Shown: in pieces, positions 1 through 7,501 of the stretch
Numbering within the stretch: the stretch's first letter is position 1
Layout of the letters: every line of letters starts with the position of its first letter
NCBI GenBank assembly: GCA_021205485.1
Contig: JAJPXK010000042.1
Span: 1-12,835 of the forward strand
Direction of reading: 5' to 3'
DNA: 12,835 bases
Source of the DNA: Clostridia bacterium
Lineage (GTDB): Bacteria; Bacillota; Clostridia; Christensenellales; Borkfalkiaceae
Translations under genes and position numbers: made by a program
Notes under the pieces: generated by a model
Database searches by the model: none
Told to the model about the DNA's origin: nothing
Seen by the model: only the letters and a program-made list of their open reading frames with translations

Positions 1-11
1 TCCGATTATAT

Positions 12-40
12 ATTATATCATCTAATGAAAAAAATTTCAA
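12..40 (-). promoter_or_regulatory. Predicted sigma-A promoter firing out of the window
   Basis: On the minus strand a TTGAAA -35 box (35-40) is followed after 17 bases by a TATAAT -10 box (12-17), so transcription would begin near base 5 and run off the left edge. The rest of 1-116 downstream of dnaE is AT-rich. I see no gene and no convincing terminator hairpin in it. The promoter presumably serves the next gene beyond dnaE. In Clostridium that is often pfkA, but nothing in this window confirms it. Confidence 0.65.
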
Positions 41-116
41 TAGATTTTACAAACAATTCACAGTAATTTAGTTAAATGTTTTTTTATTTGTCCGCCGCCG
101 AGATAACTTTAACCCC

Positions 117-3100
117 TCAAACCATAACCACATCAGTTTCGGATAAGAAAGTATAAAGCTCCGCGAGAAGGCCTTTGCAATAATTTACCCCTTCGTCAAG
201 CTTATAACGGCTCCCGCCCCGCTTAATCGCGCAAACTGTATCGCCGGGGTAATTGTAAAGCATCTCTAAAAGCTCGTCAAAGTCGTCGTCGCTGAGGAAC
301 GACGCATTGAGCCAAAGAGTTTTCTTTTTATTCTCTTCCTGAGGCTTTTGTTCTTCCTTGGTTTTCAACTCCGAAACGCCGTCTAAAATTATAGTAGGTT
401 CTTTGCTTCCGTCCAGGTCAAGCCTGCCCGAAATTCTTACTATTTTATCCGCGACGAGCACGTTTTTAAGTTTTTCGTACATTTTAGGGAAGGCGAGGCA
501 CTCTACGCTGCCGTAGACGTCTTCTAACGTGACGAACGCCATATACGCTCCCGTACGTTTGGTTACCGTCTTTTTCACGCCAGTTATTATGCCGCCCATA
601 GTTACAGTCATGCCGTCGGTTACGGCGTTATATGTTTTTTCGCCGTCTTCGTCTTCCGTTACGTCGTCTAAAAGCCCGCAGTTGAAGCTGCAGTCTTCAA
701 ACTGGTCGGCGTACTTTTCAAAGGGATGCCCGCTTACATATACACCTAAAACTTCCTTTTCCTTGGCAAGCTTTTCGTTGAGTTCGTACTCAGGAATATC
801 GGGGTAATTCACGGTAAGCCTTTCTTCCTCTATAATGCTTCCGAAAAGGCTCATCTGCATGCTGTTTTTCTGCTTGTTTATGGCAGACGCCCTCGCGTAA
901 ATATTTTCGTAAACGGCTATAAGCTGCGAACGCCTTACGTTCATAGAGTCGAAAGCCCCCGCATAGATAAGCCCCTCTATCATCCTCTTGTTTAAAAATT
1001 GCGCGCAGCGCGAGATAAAGTCGGGGAAATCCTTAAAAAGGCCCTTTTCGTTGCGTTCGTTGATAACCTGGTCTATGGCGGCCACACCCGTGCCCTTCAT
1101 AGCCGAAAGGCCGAAACGTACGCCGTCATTTTCAACCGAAAACACCGTCTTGCTTCGGTTGATGTCGGGCGGAAATACCTTAAGCCCCTTTTCCTTTAAA
1201 TAAAGAACGTATTTTGTAATCTCGTCTATCTTATTTAATCTGTCGTTTAAAAGGCCGCAGATAAACTCTTTTATATAATATTTTTTGAGCCACGCCGTCT
1301 GGTATGCCAGCGTAGCGTACGCCGCGGCGTGCGATTTGTTGAACGCGTAAGAGGCGAACCCCTCCATATCGGCGAATATTTTTGCGGCGACTTCGGCAGA
1401 AATGCCGTTTGCGACGCATCCGTTTATGTGTGAACCGTTAACGTCGCTTACGCCGCCGTAAATAAATTTTTCACGCTGAGCGAGCAGTGTTTTTTTATCT
1501 TTTTTGCCCATGGCGCGGCGAACAAGGTCGGCCTCGCCGAGAGAGAAACCCGCAAGAAACTGGAAAATCTGCATAACCTGTTCCTGGTAAACAGGTATGC
1601 CGTAAGTTACCTTTAAAATCTGTTCTTCCTCGGGGCAGTCGTAAGTTATAGGTTCAAGCCCGTGTTTTCTGTTGCAGAAACTGTCTATAAACCTCATAGG
1701 CCCGGGACGGTATAAAGCTACGCCCGCTATCAGGTCTTCAAGAGTATCGGGCTTTAACTGACGCATGAATTTTTTCATGCCGCCAGCTTCAAGCTGGAAC
1801 ACGCCGTCGGTGTCGCCTTCGGATATAAGCTCGTATGCGCCTCTGTCGGTATAACCTATTTTATTGAAATCGATGTCTATGCCGTAGTCTTCTTTAATGT
1901 AATCGAGGCATTTTTTGATATCTGTCAAAGTTACAAGGGCGAGGAAGTCCATTTTGAGCATTCCTAACGCCTCAATTTCTTTGGCTACAAACTGCGTGGT
2001 AATGTCGTCGCCGTTTCGCGACAGAGGAACGTTATCCGATATCTTTTTACGGCAAATTACAACGCCCGCGGCGTGCATGCCCGTCTGCCTCGGCATACCC
2101 TCTATCTTAAGAGCGGTATCTACTACGGAGCGGAGAGTATCGTCTTCCTGGTAAATGCGGCAAAACTCGTTATTTTTTGCATTCTGCAGGTCAGAGAGCT
2201 TGCCCTGAAGCACCGCCTTTTTATCTTCGTCCTGCTCGGCCTCCATCTTCTTTCTGGTCTTTTCTATGTTGAGGCCTAAAAGATCTGATATGGACGTTTT
2301 GCCGTCCATTATTTTTGTCAGCCTGTCCGTTTCGGAATAAGGCACGCGCATAACCCTCCCTACGTCTTTTATGGAGTTTTTTGCAGCCATCGTGCCGAAA
2401 GTAACTATCTGGCAGACGTTTTCGGGGTGATATTTCTGCCTTACGTATTCAATGGTTTCCTCCCTTCTTTCGGTACAGAAGTCGATATCGAAGTCGGGCA
2501 TCGAAACCCTGTCGGGGTTTAAGAAACGCTCGAAAAGAAGGTCGTACTGCAGAGGCTCAACGTCGGTAATGCCTATCGAATAGGCTACGATAGAGCTTAC
2601 GCCCGAGCCTCGCCCGGGGCCTACGGGAATGCCCTGCTCCCTTGACCAATTTATAAAGTCCCATACGATAAGGTAATATTCGGCGTAGCCCATGCCGCAG
2701 ATTACTTTAAGTTCGTAATCCGCCCTGTCGCGTTCCCTTTTTGTGACCGTTCCGTAACGTCTTACAAGCCCTTCGTCGGTAAGCCTTCTCAAATACTGTT
2801 CGGGCGTGCTGCCGTCGGGCGGGTCATATCCGGGGATAAGCGATGTATCCCTTACGGGGTACCCCTTTTTGTCAAGGTTAAAAGCAGGTTCGGTGACTTT
2901 ATCGGCTATCACCCTTGTATTGGAAATGGCTTTAGGCAGCGTAGGAAAGAGGTCGGCCATTTCGTCGCCCGTCTTGAAGTAAAACTCCTGAGTTTCAAAC
3001 TTCATCCTTTTAGGGTCGTCAAGGGTCTTTTTCATCTGTATGCACATTAAAACGTCCTGCATTTCGGAATCTTCTTTTTTAAGATAATGCACGTCGTTTG

Positions 3101-3695
3101 TGGCAACAAGCTCTACCCCTATCTCCTGAGCGAGGTTTACAAGAAGGGGCAAAACACGCTTCTCTTCCTCTAAACCATGGTTCTGTATTTCTATGTAAAA
3201 ATCTTCACCGAATGTATCTTTTAGATCGAGCGCCATATTTTTAGCGCCTTCGTAATCGCCTGCAAGCAGTCTTCTTGGTATACCTCCCGCAACGCAAGCG
3301 GAAAGACAGATAACCCCTTCGGAATGTTCCTTTAAAACCTTATAATCTATCTTCGGCTTGTAGTAAAAACCATCTACGAACGCCATAGAGTCAAGCTGGA
3401 TAAGATTTTTATACCCCGCTTTGTTTTTAGCAAGTAAAATAAGGTGCTCTGCGGTGTTGCTCGATTTATCGTGCATATCCTTGGTCATGTAAAATTCACA
3501 GCCGATTATGTACTTTAACCCCGCGATAGCGGCTTTTTCAGCAAAATGAAGGGTGCCGTACATATTGCCGTGGTCAGTCATACATACGGTATCTATGCCG
3601 TTTTCTTTACAGTAATCTATAAGGTTGTCTATCTTGCACGCGCCGTCAAGAAGCGAATATTCGGTGTGAAGATGTAAATGTATAAAATCTGTCAT
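117..3695 (-). CDS. dnaE: DNA polymerase III alpha subunit (DnaE)
   Basis: This is the replicative DNA polymerase catalytic subunit (C-family), about 1192 aa. I place the start at the internal ATG at 3695 (MTDFIHLHLH...). It has AGGA 8 bases upstream and follows the whiA stop by 4 nt; the upstream ATG at 3725 would overlap whiA by 26 nt. The N-terminal PHP domain (about 1-205) keeps the full metal-ligand set: H8, H10, H42, E67, H84, C134, H173, D201 and H203. The palm has GPGRGS at about 359-364 and the catalytic aspartates D401 and D403 (PDFDIDF) plus D583 (KMDFLAL). FNKSHAAAYA at about 785-794 is the usual C-family motif. QMSLF at 947-951 matches the beta-clamp binding motif, and an OB fold follows at about 1028-1110. 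The type is DnaE, not PolC. An intact PHP site suggests, but does not prove, built-in 3'-5' exonuclease activity. It is the last gene of the murB-PHP-whiA-dnaE group. Confidence 0.97.
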   Translation of the reverse strand: MTDFIHLHLHTEYSLLDGACKIDNLIDYCKENGIDTVCMTDHGNMYGTLHFAEKAAIAGLKYIIGCEFYMTKDMHDKSSNTAEHLILLAKNKAGYKNLIQLDSMAFVDGFYYKPKIDYKVLKEHSEGVICLSACVAGGIPRRLLAGDYEGAKNMALDLKDTFGEDFYIEIQNHGLEEEKRVLPLLVNLAQEIGVELVATNDVHYLKKEDSEMQDVLMCIQMKKTLDDPKRMKFETQEFYFKTGDEMADLFPTLPKAISNTRVIADKVTEPAFNLDKKGYPVRDTSLIPGYDPPDGSTPEQYLRRLTDEGLVRRYGTVTKRERDRADYELKVICGMGYAEYYLIVWDFINWSREQGIPVGPGRGSGVSSIVAYSIGITDVEPLQYDLLFERFLNPDRVSMPDFDIDFCTERREETIEYVRQKYHPENVCQIVTFGTMAAKNSIKDVGRVMRVPYSETDRLTKIMDGKTSISDLLGLNIEKTRKKMEAEQDEDKKAVLQGKLSDLQNAKNNEFCRIYQEDDTLRSVVDTALKIEGMPRQTGMHAAGVVICRKKISDNVPLSRNGDDITTQFVAKEIEALGMLKMDFLALVTLTDIKKCLDYIKEDYGIDIDFNKIGYTDRGAYELISEGDTDGVFQLEAGGMKKFMRQLKPDTLEDLIAGVALYRPGPMRFIDSFCNRKHGLEPITYDCPEEEQILKVTYGIPVYQEQVMQIFQFLAGFSLGEADLVRRAMGKKDKKTLLAQREKFIYGGVSDVNGSHINGCVANGISAEVAAKIFADMEGFASYAFNKSHAAAYATLAYQTAWLKKYYIKEFICGLLNDRLNKIDEITKYVLYLKEKGLKVFPPDINRSKTVFSVENDGVRFGLSAMKGTGVAAIDQVINERNEKGLFKDFPDFISRCAQFLNKRMIEGLIYAGAFDSMNVRRSQLIAVYENIYARASAINKQKNSMQMSLFGSIIEEERLTVNYPDIPEYELNEKLAKEKEVLGVYVSGHPFEKYADQFEDCSFNCGLLDDVTEDEDGEKTYNAVTDGMTVTMGGIITGVKKTVTKRTGAYMAFVTLEDVYGSVECLAFPKMYEKLKNVLVADKIVRISGRLDLDGSKEPTIILDGVSELKTKEEQKPQEENKKKTLWLNASFLSDDDFDELLEMLYNYPGDTVCAIKRGGSRYKLDEGVNYCKGLLAELYTFLSETDVVMV

Positions 3696-3699
3696 AATA

Positions 3700-4662
3700 T
3701 TAATCCTGCGAAAGCGAGTTCGCAATTTCTATAATCTTTCTCATTCGGTGGTTTATGCAGCTTTTAGAGATATTAAGCCTGTCGGCAAGCTCCTGCATAG
3801 ACGCGTTTTTGTCGGCGAGCCTGCTTTCAGCGACAGAAAACAACGGCTCGTCCAGGCTCTGCAAGCCTACCGTAGAACTTATTGTCTCTATCGCGTAAAC
3901 CTGCTTCGCCGAAGCCGTAACGGCTTTGTCTATGTTTGAAACCGAACAGTTATTCACCCTGTTGGCGTTGTTGGCTTCATCCCTGTGTTCGGCTATTTTG
4001 TCAAGCTTTTCAAGGCAGACCTCTGCGTCCATTACGCTTAAAATGTCAGAAATAGCCTCTCTGCTCTTAAAGTATACCACGGCGCAGTCCTTTCTGTTCA
4101 CAAGCTTTGGCAAAAAATCGAAACTGCAAAGAACGGAGGAAAATTCCTGAGCCGTAACTTTATTGCGGAAAACTACTTCAAGGTGGTATCCCGTATGGCT
4201 GCGCGAGTCGATATCGGGTATGGTACAGCTTCCTCCGCCTAAAAAAGCCCCTTTAACGTACGCCGCCCTGCTCTCCTCTGTGTCTGTAAGCGAGGATTTT
4301 ATGGTAAAATCGAGAAAAAGTTTGCCGTCGTCGTCGTTTAAAATGCCGAGTTCTTTTAAAAGTTCCTCCGTGTCGCCGTTGACGCAAGTAAACGTAAGCT
4401 TATCCTTTCCGCTAACCGCGTCTGAACTTGAGCTGAAACCGTCTACCGCGACGCCGAGACAGTTTTCTATAAGTTCGGCGAAAAAATGAGCCGTAAGCTG
4501 GCTTTCGGTAGACAGTTCAAATCCGTAAACGCCGTTTTCAATTATAAGCGAGCCGCTTGTTCTTATAAACGCCGAAAGGGCGGACAGACTGTTTTGTCTG
4601 CCGCCGACAAAATTATTTACGATTTCTGCCTTGATTTCTTCGGTAAAGTTAGTAAAATTCAT
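3700..4662 (-). CDS. whiA: DNA-binding protein WhiA
   Basis: WhiA is a Gram-positive DNA-binding regulator known for sporulation control in actinomycetes and for effects on division and chromosome segregation in Bacillus. The protein is 320 aa from the ATG at 4662 (MNFTNFTEEIKAEI), the usual family length. An upstream in-frame start at 4707 would overlap the preceding gene, whose stop is at 4679, so I reject it. The N-terminal two-thirds has the LAGLIDADG-like fold signature without nuclease function, seen as AYVKGAFLGGGS and GYHLEVVF. A conserved linker with NRVNNC follows, and a helix-turn-helix lies at about 285-312 (LADRLNISKSCINHRMRKI). The ribosome binding site is weak (GTGGT). The gene sits 16 nt behind the PHP gene and 4 nt ahead of dnaE, so it is probably co-transcribed and perhaps translationally coupled. 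The usual partners rapZ and yvcK are absent immediately upstream. Confidence 0.95.
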   Translation of the reverse strand: MNFTNFTEEIKAEIVNNFVGGRQNSLSALSAFIRTSGSLIIENGVYGFELSTESQLTAHFFAELIENCLGVAVDGFSSSSDAVSGKDKLTFTCVNGDTEELLKELGILNDDDGKLFLDFTIKSSLTDTEESRAAYVKGAFLGGGSCTIPDIDSRSHTGYHLEVVFRNKVTAQEFSSVLCSFDFLPKLVNRKDCAVVYFKSREAISDILSVMDAEVCLEKLDKIAEHRDEANNANRVNNCSVSNIDKAVTASAKQVYAIETISSTVGLQSLDEPLFSVAESRLADKNASMQELADRLNISKSCINHRMRKIIEIANSLSQD

Positions 4663-4678
4663 AAAAATACCACTATTT

Positions 4679-5455
4679 TTACAGATTTTTGCGTTTATAT
4701 TCGGCAAAACGGAAATTCGGCGTCCTGCCGTCTATATTGTCTATCCTGTCGAGCGGAACGGAAGCGGCCGATAAAAGTTCTTCGGCTATCTTTGTATCGC
4801 CTACCCTGTCGGCGGTGTGCGCGTCGGAATCAATAACAAACCTTACGCCCGTTTCGGCGATTTCGTTTAATTCTTCGGGGGAAATATGATATTTTTTTGT
4901 GTTGATTTCTATATAAGTCCCGTAATCGGCGCAGCACGTAGCCACCTCTTTAAGGTTGCAGAAACATCTGTAATTTATATGCGTAAGAATGTCTACGGGG
5001 TTGTTTTTTATAGTGTTTATATAGGCCTTTGTAGTAAGGTCAACCACCTTTTGCGAGGGAAGTTTGCCTAACTTTGTAGCCATATAGTTTTTTGCGACAA
5101 GATAATAAAAATCTTTAATCCCCTTATACCATAAAACCTCGTGAAGTCCGCACAAATAAAGATCAAAATACTGCAAATCCTGCTTCTTCATATCGGTGTC
5201 GCCGTTTATAGAAGTTAAATTGCTCTCCATGCCCATCAAGACTTTGAGGCCGGTGGCCTGCTGCGCGGCGGTGCAGTCTGCCCTGAGCGAAGGCAAATCT
5301 TTACGCCTCAGCCCGAAAATCACGTGGTTAAACCCGTGGTCGGTTATTCCTATCTCTTTTAACCCCTTGTTTTTTGCCGCAAGAGTATTTTCCATAACGG
5401 TATTTTTGCCGTGAGAATACGGCGTATGAGTATGATAATCTCCTGTAAGTATCAT
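4679..5455 (-). CDS. PHP-domain metal-dependent phosphoesterase
   Basis: A 258 aa stand-alone PHP (polymerase and histidinol phosphatase) protein, close to the YcdX/HisK-like group. Metal-binding motifs are in the expected order: H8-x-H10 (DYHTHTPYSHG), D39-H40 (GITDHG), E77 (GMESN), H105 (CGLHE), a His in DILTHINYR at about 158, and DSDAH at about 210. Such proteins are usually phosphatases or phosphodiesterases with two or three metal ions, and no substrate can be read from the sequence. The start ATG overlaps the murB stop in an ATGA arrangement, with GGAG 7 bases upstream inside murB, so translation is probably coupled. Similar PHP genes occur beside murB in many Clostridia. Histidinol phosphatase (hisK) is an alternative name, but no other histidine biosynthesis gene is nearby. 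Confidence 0.88.
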   Translation of the reverse strand: MILTGDYHTHTPYSHGKNTVMENTLAAKNKGLKEIGITDHGFNHVIFGLRRKDLPSLRADCTAAQQATGLKVLMGMESNLTSINGDTDMKKQDLQYFDLYLCGLHEVLWYKGIKDFYYLVAKNYMATKLGKLPSQKVVDLTTKAYINTIKNNPVDILTHINYRCFCNLKEVATCCADYGTYIEINTKKYHISPEELNEIAETGVRFVIDSDAHTADRVGDTKIAEELLSAASVPLDRIDNIDGRTPNFRFAEYKRKNL

Positions 5456-6312
5456 TTAAAATCTCCGATGTAACAGACTTCTTCCTCAAGTTCTATATTG
5501 AATTTATCGTAAACAGTCTTTTTAACTAAAACTATAAGGTTGTAAACGTCTTCAGAACGGGCGCCTTCGTTTATAATAAAGTTGCAGTGCCTTTCGCTCA
5601 CCTTTGCAAAGCCCGATTTTACGCCCTTTAATCCCGCCTTTTCAATCAGAGCTCCAGCGTACATTCCTTCAGGGTTTTTAAAGACGCATCCGCAGCTTTT
5701 GCCCTCAGGGAGAGATTTTCTCCTCTTAAGAAAATAGCCGCAGCTTTCGCTGACCTTTGCCGCGGAAGAGGGTTCTGTTTTAAGAGTACAGCCTAGAATA
5801 AGACAGTTTATATCACGCATAGTACTATATTTATAGGCAAAATTGCATTCTTTTTTGCTTAAAACACGCTTTTTGCCGTCATATACGGTTACGCTTACAA
5901 TATTTTCGCTTATGTATTTATCTGCCGCCCCGGCGTTCATATAGCACGCGCCGCCAAGGGTTGCGGGTATTCCGCTTAAATATTCAAGGCCGCCGAGGCC
6001 TCTTTTTATACACTCCTTTAAAAGACGGGAAACCTTAACCCCGCCGCCACAGAAAATTTCTCCGCCCGGCAAAAATAAAAGAGTGTTCAACCCCTTTGTT
6101 ACGATTACGCTTCCGTCGTAAACTCCGTCCTGCGCGAGCACGTCAGAGCCGTTGCCTAAAATAAAAAACTTCTGCCCGGCTGAATTTAATTTATCAAATA
6201 TGTAAATTGCCTGTTCTTCGTCTTCGGGAAAGTAAGCGGCTTTGGCCACCCCTCCGCAGCCGTAAGTCGTGTTGGCGGCGAAGCTGAAATTCAAGGCGGA
6301 TTTTACGTCCAT
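5452..6312 (-). CDS. murB: UDP-N-acetylenolpyruvoylglucosamine reductase (MurB)
   Basis: MurB reduces UDP-GlcNAc-enolpyruvate to UDP-MurNAc with NADPH and FAD, in the cytosol, as the second committed step of peptidoglycan precursor synthesis. The protein is 286 aa, of the shorter type II form. Visible motifs are NTTYGCGG at the N-terminus, LGNGSDVLAQD (FAD pyrophosphate loop, about 52-62), GLEYLSGIPATLGGACYMNAGA (about 108-129, FAD binding), YKYSTMRD (about 160-167), VFKNP (about 210-214), VSERHCNFIIN, and the C-terminal LEEEV that supplies the catalytic Glu. The residue before VFKNP, normally the Ser general acid (Ser229 in E. coli), is Cys209 here (SCGCVFKNP). The Asp in NGSD is normally Asn. 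Start: ATG at 6312 with AAAGGAG 6 bases upstream. It overlaps the PHP gene downstream by 4 nt. Confidence 0.95.
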   Translation of the reverse strand: MDVKSALNFSFAANTTYGCGGVAKAAYFPEDEEQAIYIFDKLNSAGQKFFILGNGSDVLAQDGVYDGSVIVTKGLNTLLFLPGGEIFCGGGVKVSRLLKECIKRGLGGLEYLSGIPATLGGACYMNAGAADKYISENIVSVTVYDGKKRVLSKKECNFAYKYSTMRDINCLILGCTLKTEPSSAAKVSESCGYFLKRRKSLPEGKSCGCVFKNPEGMYAGALIEKAGLKGVKSGFAKVSERHCNFIINEGARSEDVYNLIVLVKKTVYDKFNIELEEEVCYIGDFK

Positions 6313-6327
6313 CTAACGCTCCTTTAT

Positions 6328-6356
6328 ATAATAACATTTTTTTCTTGATTTTACAA
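6328..6356 (-). promoter_or_regulatory. Possible murB promoter
   Basis: TTGTAA (6351-6356, just after the upstream gene's stop) and TATTAT (6328-6333) are 17 bases apart on the minus strand in the 44 nt gap before murB. The predicted start of transcription falls at about 6321, inside the murB Shine-Dalgarno sequence, which makes the call doubtful. It may instead be simple AT-rich sequence, with murB read from further upstream. Confidence 0.3.
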
Positions 6357-7268
6357 TTATTTAAGCAGACTTTTTAACTTCTCTGTGTCGCAATCTTTTA
6401 TCGCCTGCGTTACGCCGTTTTTAAAGCCTTCGCTTACCAGGGCTGGCATTTTGTAATCGAACGAAAGCCCCTCCATACAGCTTAAAGCGTTGTCGTAAAG
6501 CTTATATCCGTCGCAAAAAAGGCAAATGTCAGATACGCTTTCGCCGTTTTTCAGTAAAAACTCAGTAAATTTACCGCACAACCACCCTTTTTCGCCAGAC
6601 GACAGAACGGAAATGTACTGATATAAATCGTTAAACTCAGTTATCGGCTTTACGTAAAAATTTACCCCTCTTACCATGAGCCTGACTATATCCCTCTGCG
6701 CGCCTAACAAAAATTTATAATTGCCGTTTATTAAGTTCACGTATGCCGAAGTCGGCTGTAAAATATCCGCTCCATACAGTCCGCAAAACAACGCCGCGGC
6801 GCCTGTTAGATTATTTTTGCCCGCATTAATCACGGTATTTTGAGAATTTGCTGCGGAAAAGTCGTCAGTTTCTAAGCTTAAAAGGCAGTAGCCGCCCCTG
6901 CACCATGCCTCGGCGGGATAATCCTGGTTTACGTAACTTTCCAGCCCGCAAGCTCCCGCCCCATAAGAGATCATATCGGGCGAAACGCCCCTCTTTAAAT
7001 TTTCCGCCGCGGCGTCAAGGCTTAAAGAGGTAACTTCTATATAAACATTTTCCTCTTTGGCAAACTTCTCGCCGATCGAACGCAGATATTCGGCGCGGGA
7101 ACCTTTTCCCCCTTCAAAAGAGTCTATCTGCCATATTGAAATCGTCTTCAATTCGCTCTGTTCGCTATCTGCGGAACTTGCAAAGGCAGCAAAAAAGCCG
7201 CCGAATAACACTAAAACGCATAAAATTCCGCACAAAAGGCTCAATAAATGCGGCGTAAATTTTTTCAT
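6357..7268 (-). CDS. Exported solute-binding-like protein, short and orphan
   Basis: A 303 aa protein I can place only loosely. Residues 1-3 (MKK) and a hydrophobic stretch at about 8-31 form a signal peptide or N-terminal anchor. AFASSA is a plausible signal peptidase I site. There is no lipobox, and the cysteines in the hydrophobic stretch are not in an LxxC context. The mature start (ISIWQIDSFEGGKGSRAEYL, then GEKFAKEENVYIEV and GVSPDMISYGAG) resembles the first lobe of family 1 sugar-binding proteins of ABC transporters. Its mature length of about 275 aa is well short of the roughly 400 aa usual for that family, and the middle and C-terminal parts (about 120-303) have no motif I recognise. 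No permease or ATPase gene is adjacent. The stop is 44 nt before murB, so it may be co-transcribed with the wall and replication genes. The start ATG at 7268 has only a weak GAG upstream. A degenerate or repurposed binding protein is my inference. Confidence 0.6.
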   Translation of the reverse strand: MKKFTPHLLSLLCGILCVLVLFGGFFAAFASSADSEQSELKTISIWQIDSFEGGKGSRAEYLRSIGEKFAKEENVYIEVTSLSLDAAAENLKRGVSPDMISYGAGACGLESYVNQDYPAEAWCRGGYCLLSLETDDFSAANSQNTVINAGKNNLTGAAALFCGLYGADILQPTSAYVNLINGNYKFLLGAQRDIVRLMVRGVNFYVKPITEFNDLYQYISVLSSGEKGWLCGKFTEFLLKNGESVSDICLFCDGYKLYDNALSCMEGLSFDYKMPALVSEGFKNGVTQAIKDCDTEKLKSLLK

Positions 7269-7305
7269 ACTCTATTTTACACATTAAAAGCCGCAAAAAT
7301 ACATA

Positions 7306-7335
7306 GGGAAGCGTTCTTAACCGCGAACGCTTCCC
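7306..7335. repeat. Perfect 11-bp inverted repeat in intergenic region
   Basis: GGGAAGCGTTC (7306-7316) and GAACGCTTCCC (7325-7335) are exact reverse complements around an 8-base loop. Read on the minus strand, the hairpin is followed after a few bases by a short T-run (TATGTATTTTT), so it could be a weak terminator or attenuator ahead of the exported-protein gene, whose start is about 37 bases downstream. On the plus strand no T-tract follows. A protein-binding palindrome is the alternative. Confidence 0.75.
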
Positions 7336-7363
7336 CGCCGCTTAAATTTAAATGCGTTATAAA

Positions 7364-7403
7364 GGCAACGCTTTAAAAATAAGCTATATATTAAAGCGTC
7401 GCC
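7364..7403 (-). repeat. 13-bp stem-loop in intergenic region
   Basis: On the minus strand GGCGACGCTTTAA (7403-7391) pairs with TTAAAGCGTTGCC (7376-7364) over 13 positions, including one G-U pair, around a 14-base AT-rich loop. The one non-Watson-Crick pair is a wobble only in minus-strand RNA; in plus-strand RNA it would be an A-C mismatch. This favours a structure in a minus-strand transcript. The 3' arm can also pair locally with GCGTT at 7354-7358, so alternative folds are possible. A TATAAT at 7411-7416 (minus) lies just upstream but lacks a good -35 box. Confidence 0.6.
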
Positions 7404-7445
7404 GCTTGTAATTATATTTTCAGCAATACGGCGGAATTTATGCAT

Positions 7446-7484
7446 AAAAAAATACACCCCGAAAGTTATTCTTTCAAGGTGTAT
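7446..7484 (-). terminator. Intrinsic terminator after yebC
   Basis: On the minus strand ATACACCTTGAAAG (7484-7471) pairs over 14 positions, two of them G-U, with CTTTCGGGGTGTAT (7465-7452) around the loop AATAA, followed by a run of seven T (7452-7446). It begins about 18 bases past the yebC stop and closes the methyltransferase-yebC unit. Confidence 0.93.
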
Positions 7485-7501
7485 AAATATGTTATATTAA
7501 G

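Noticed and set aside
3696..3725. Upstream in-frame ATG for dnaE (ten extra residues)
   Set aside because: It would overlap whiA and adds a basic stretch not found in DnaE; the ATG at 3695 has a good AGGA and the standard N-terminus.
4163..4836. Plus-strand frames of about 110 codons opposite whiA and the PHP gene
   Set aside because: Ser-rich antisense shadows of conserved genes, without ribosome binding sites or familiar motifs.
7400..7416. Promoter with TATAAT at 7411-7416 (minus) for the exported-protein gene
   Set aside because: No acceptable -35 at 16-18 bases upstream; kept only as a remark under the stem-loop feature.
7306..7484. Insertion sequence or miniature transposon in the yebC to exported-gene interval
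   Set aside because: The inverted repeats differ from one another, no target-site duplication is visible and no transposase remnant is present; hairpins of transcript regulation explain them better.
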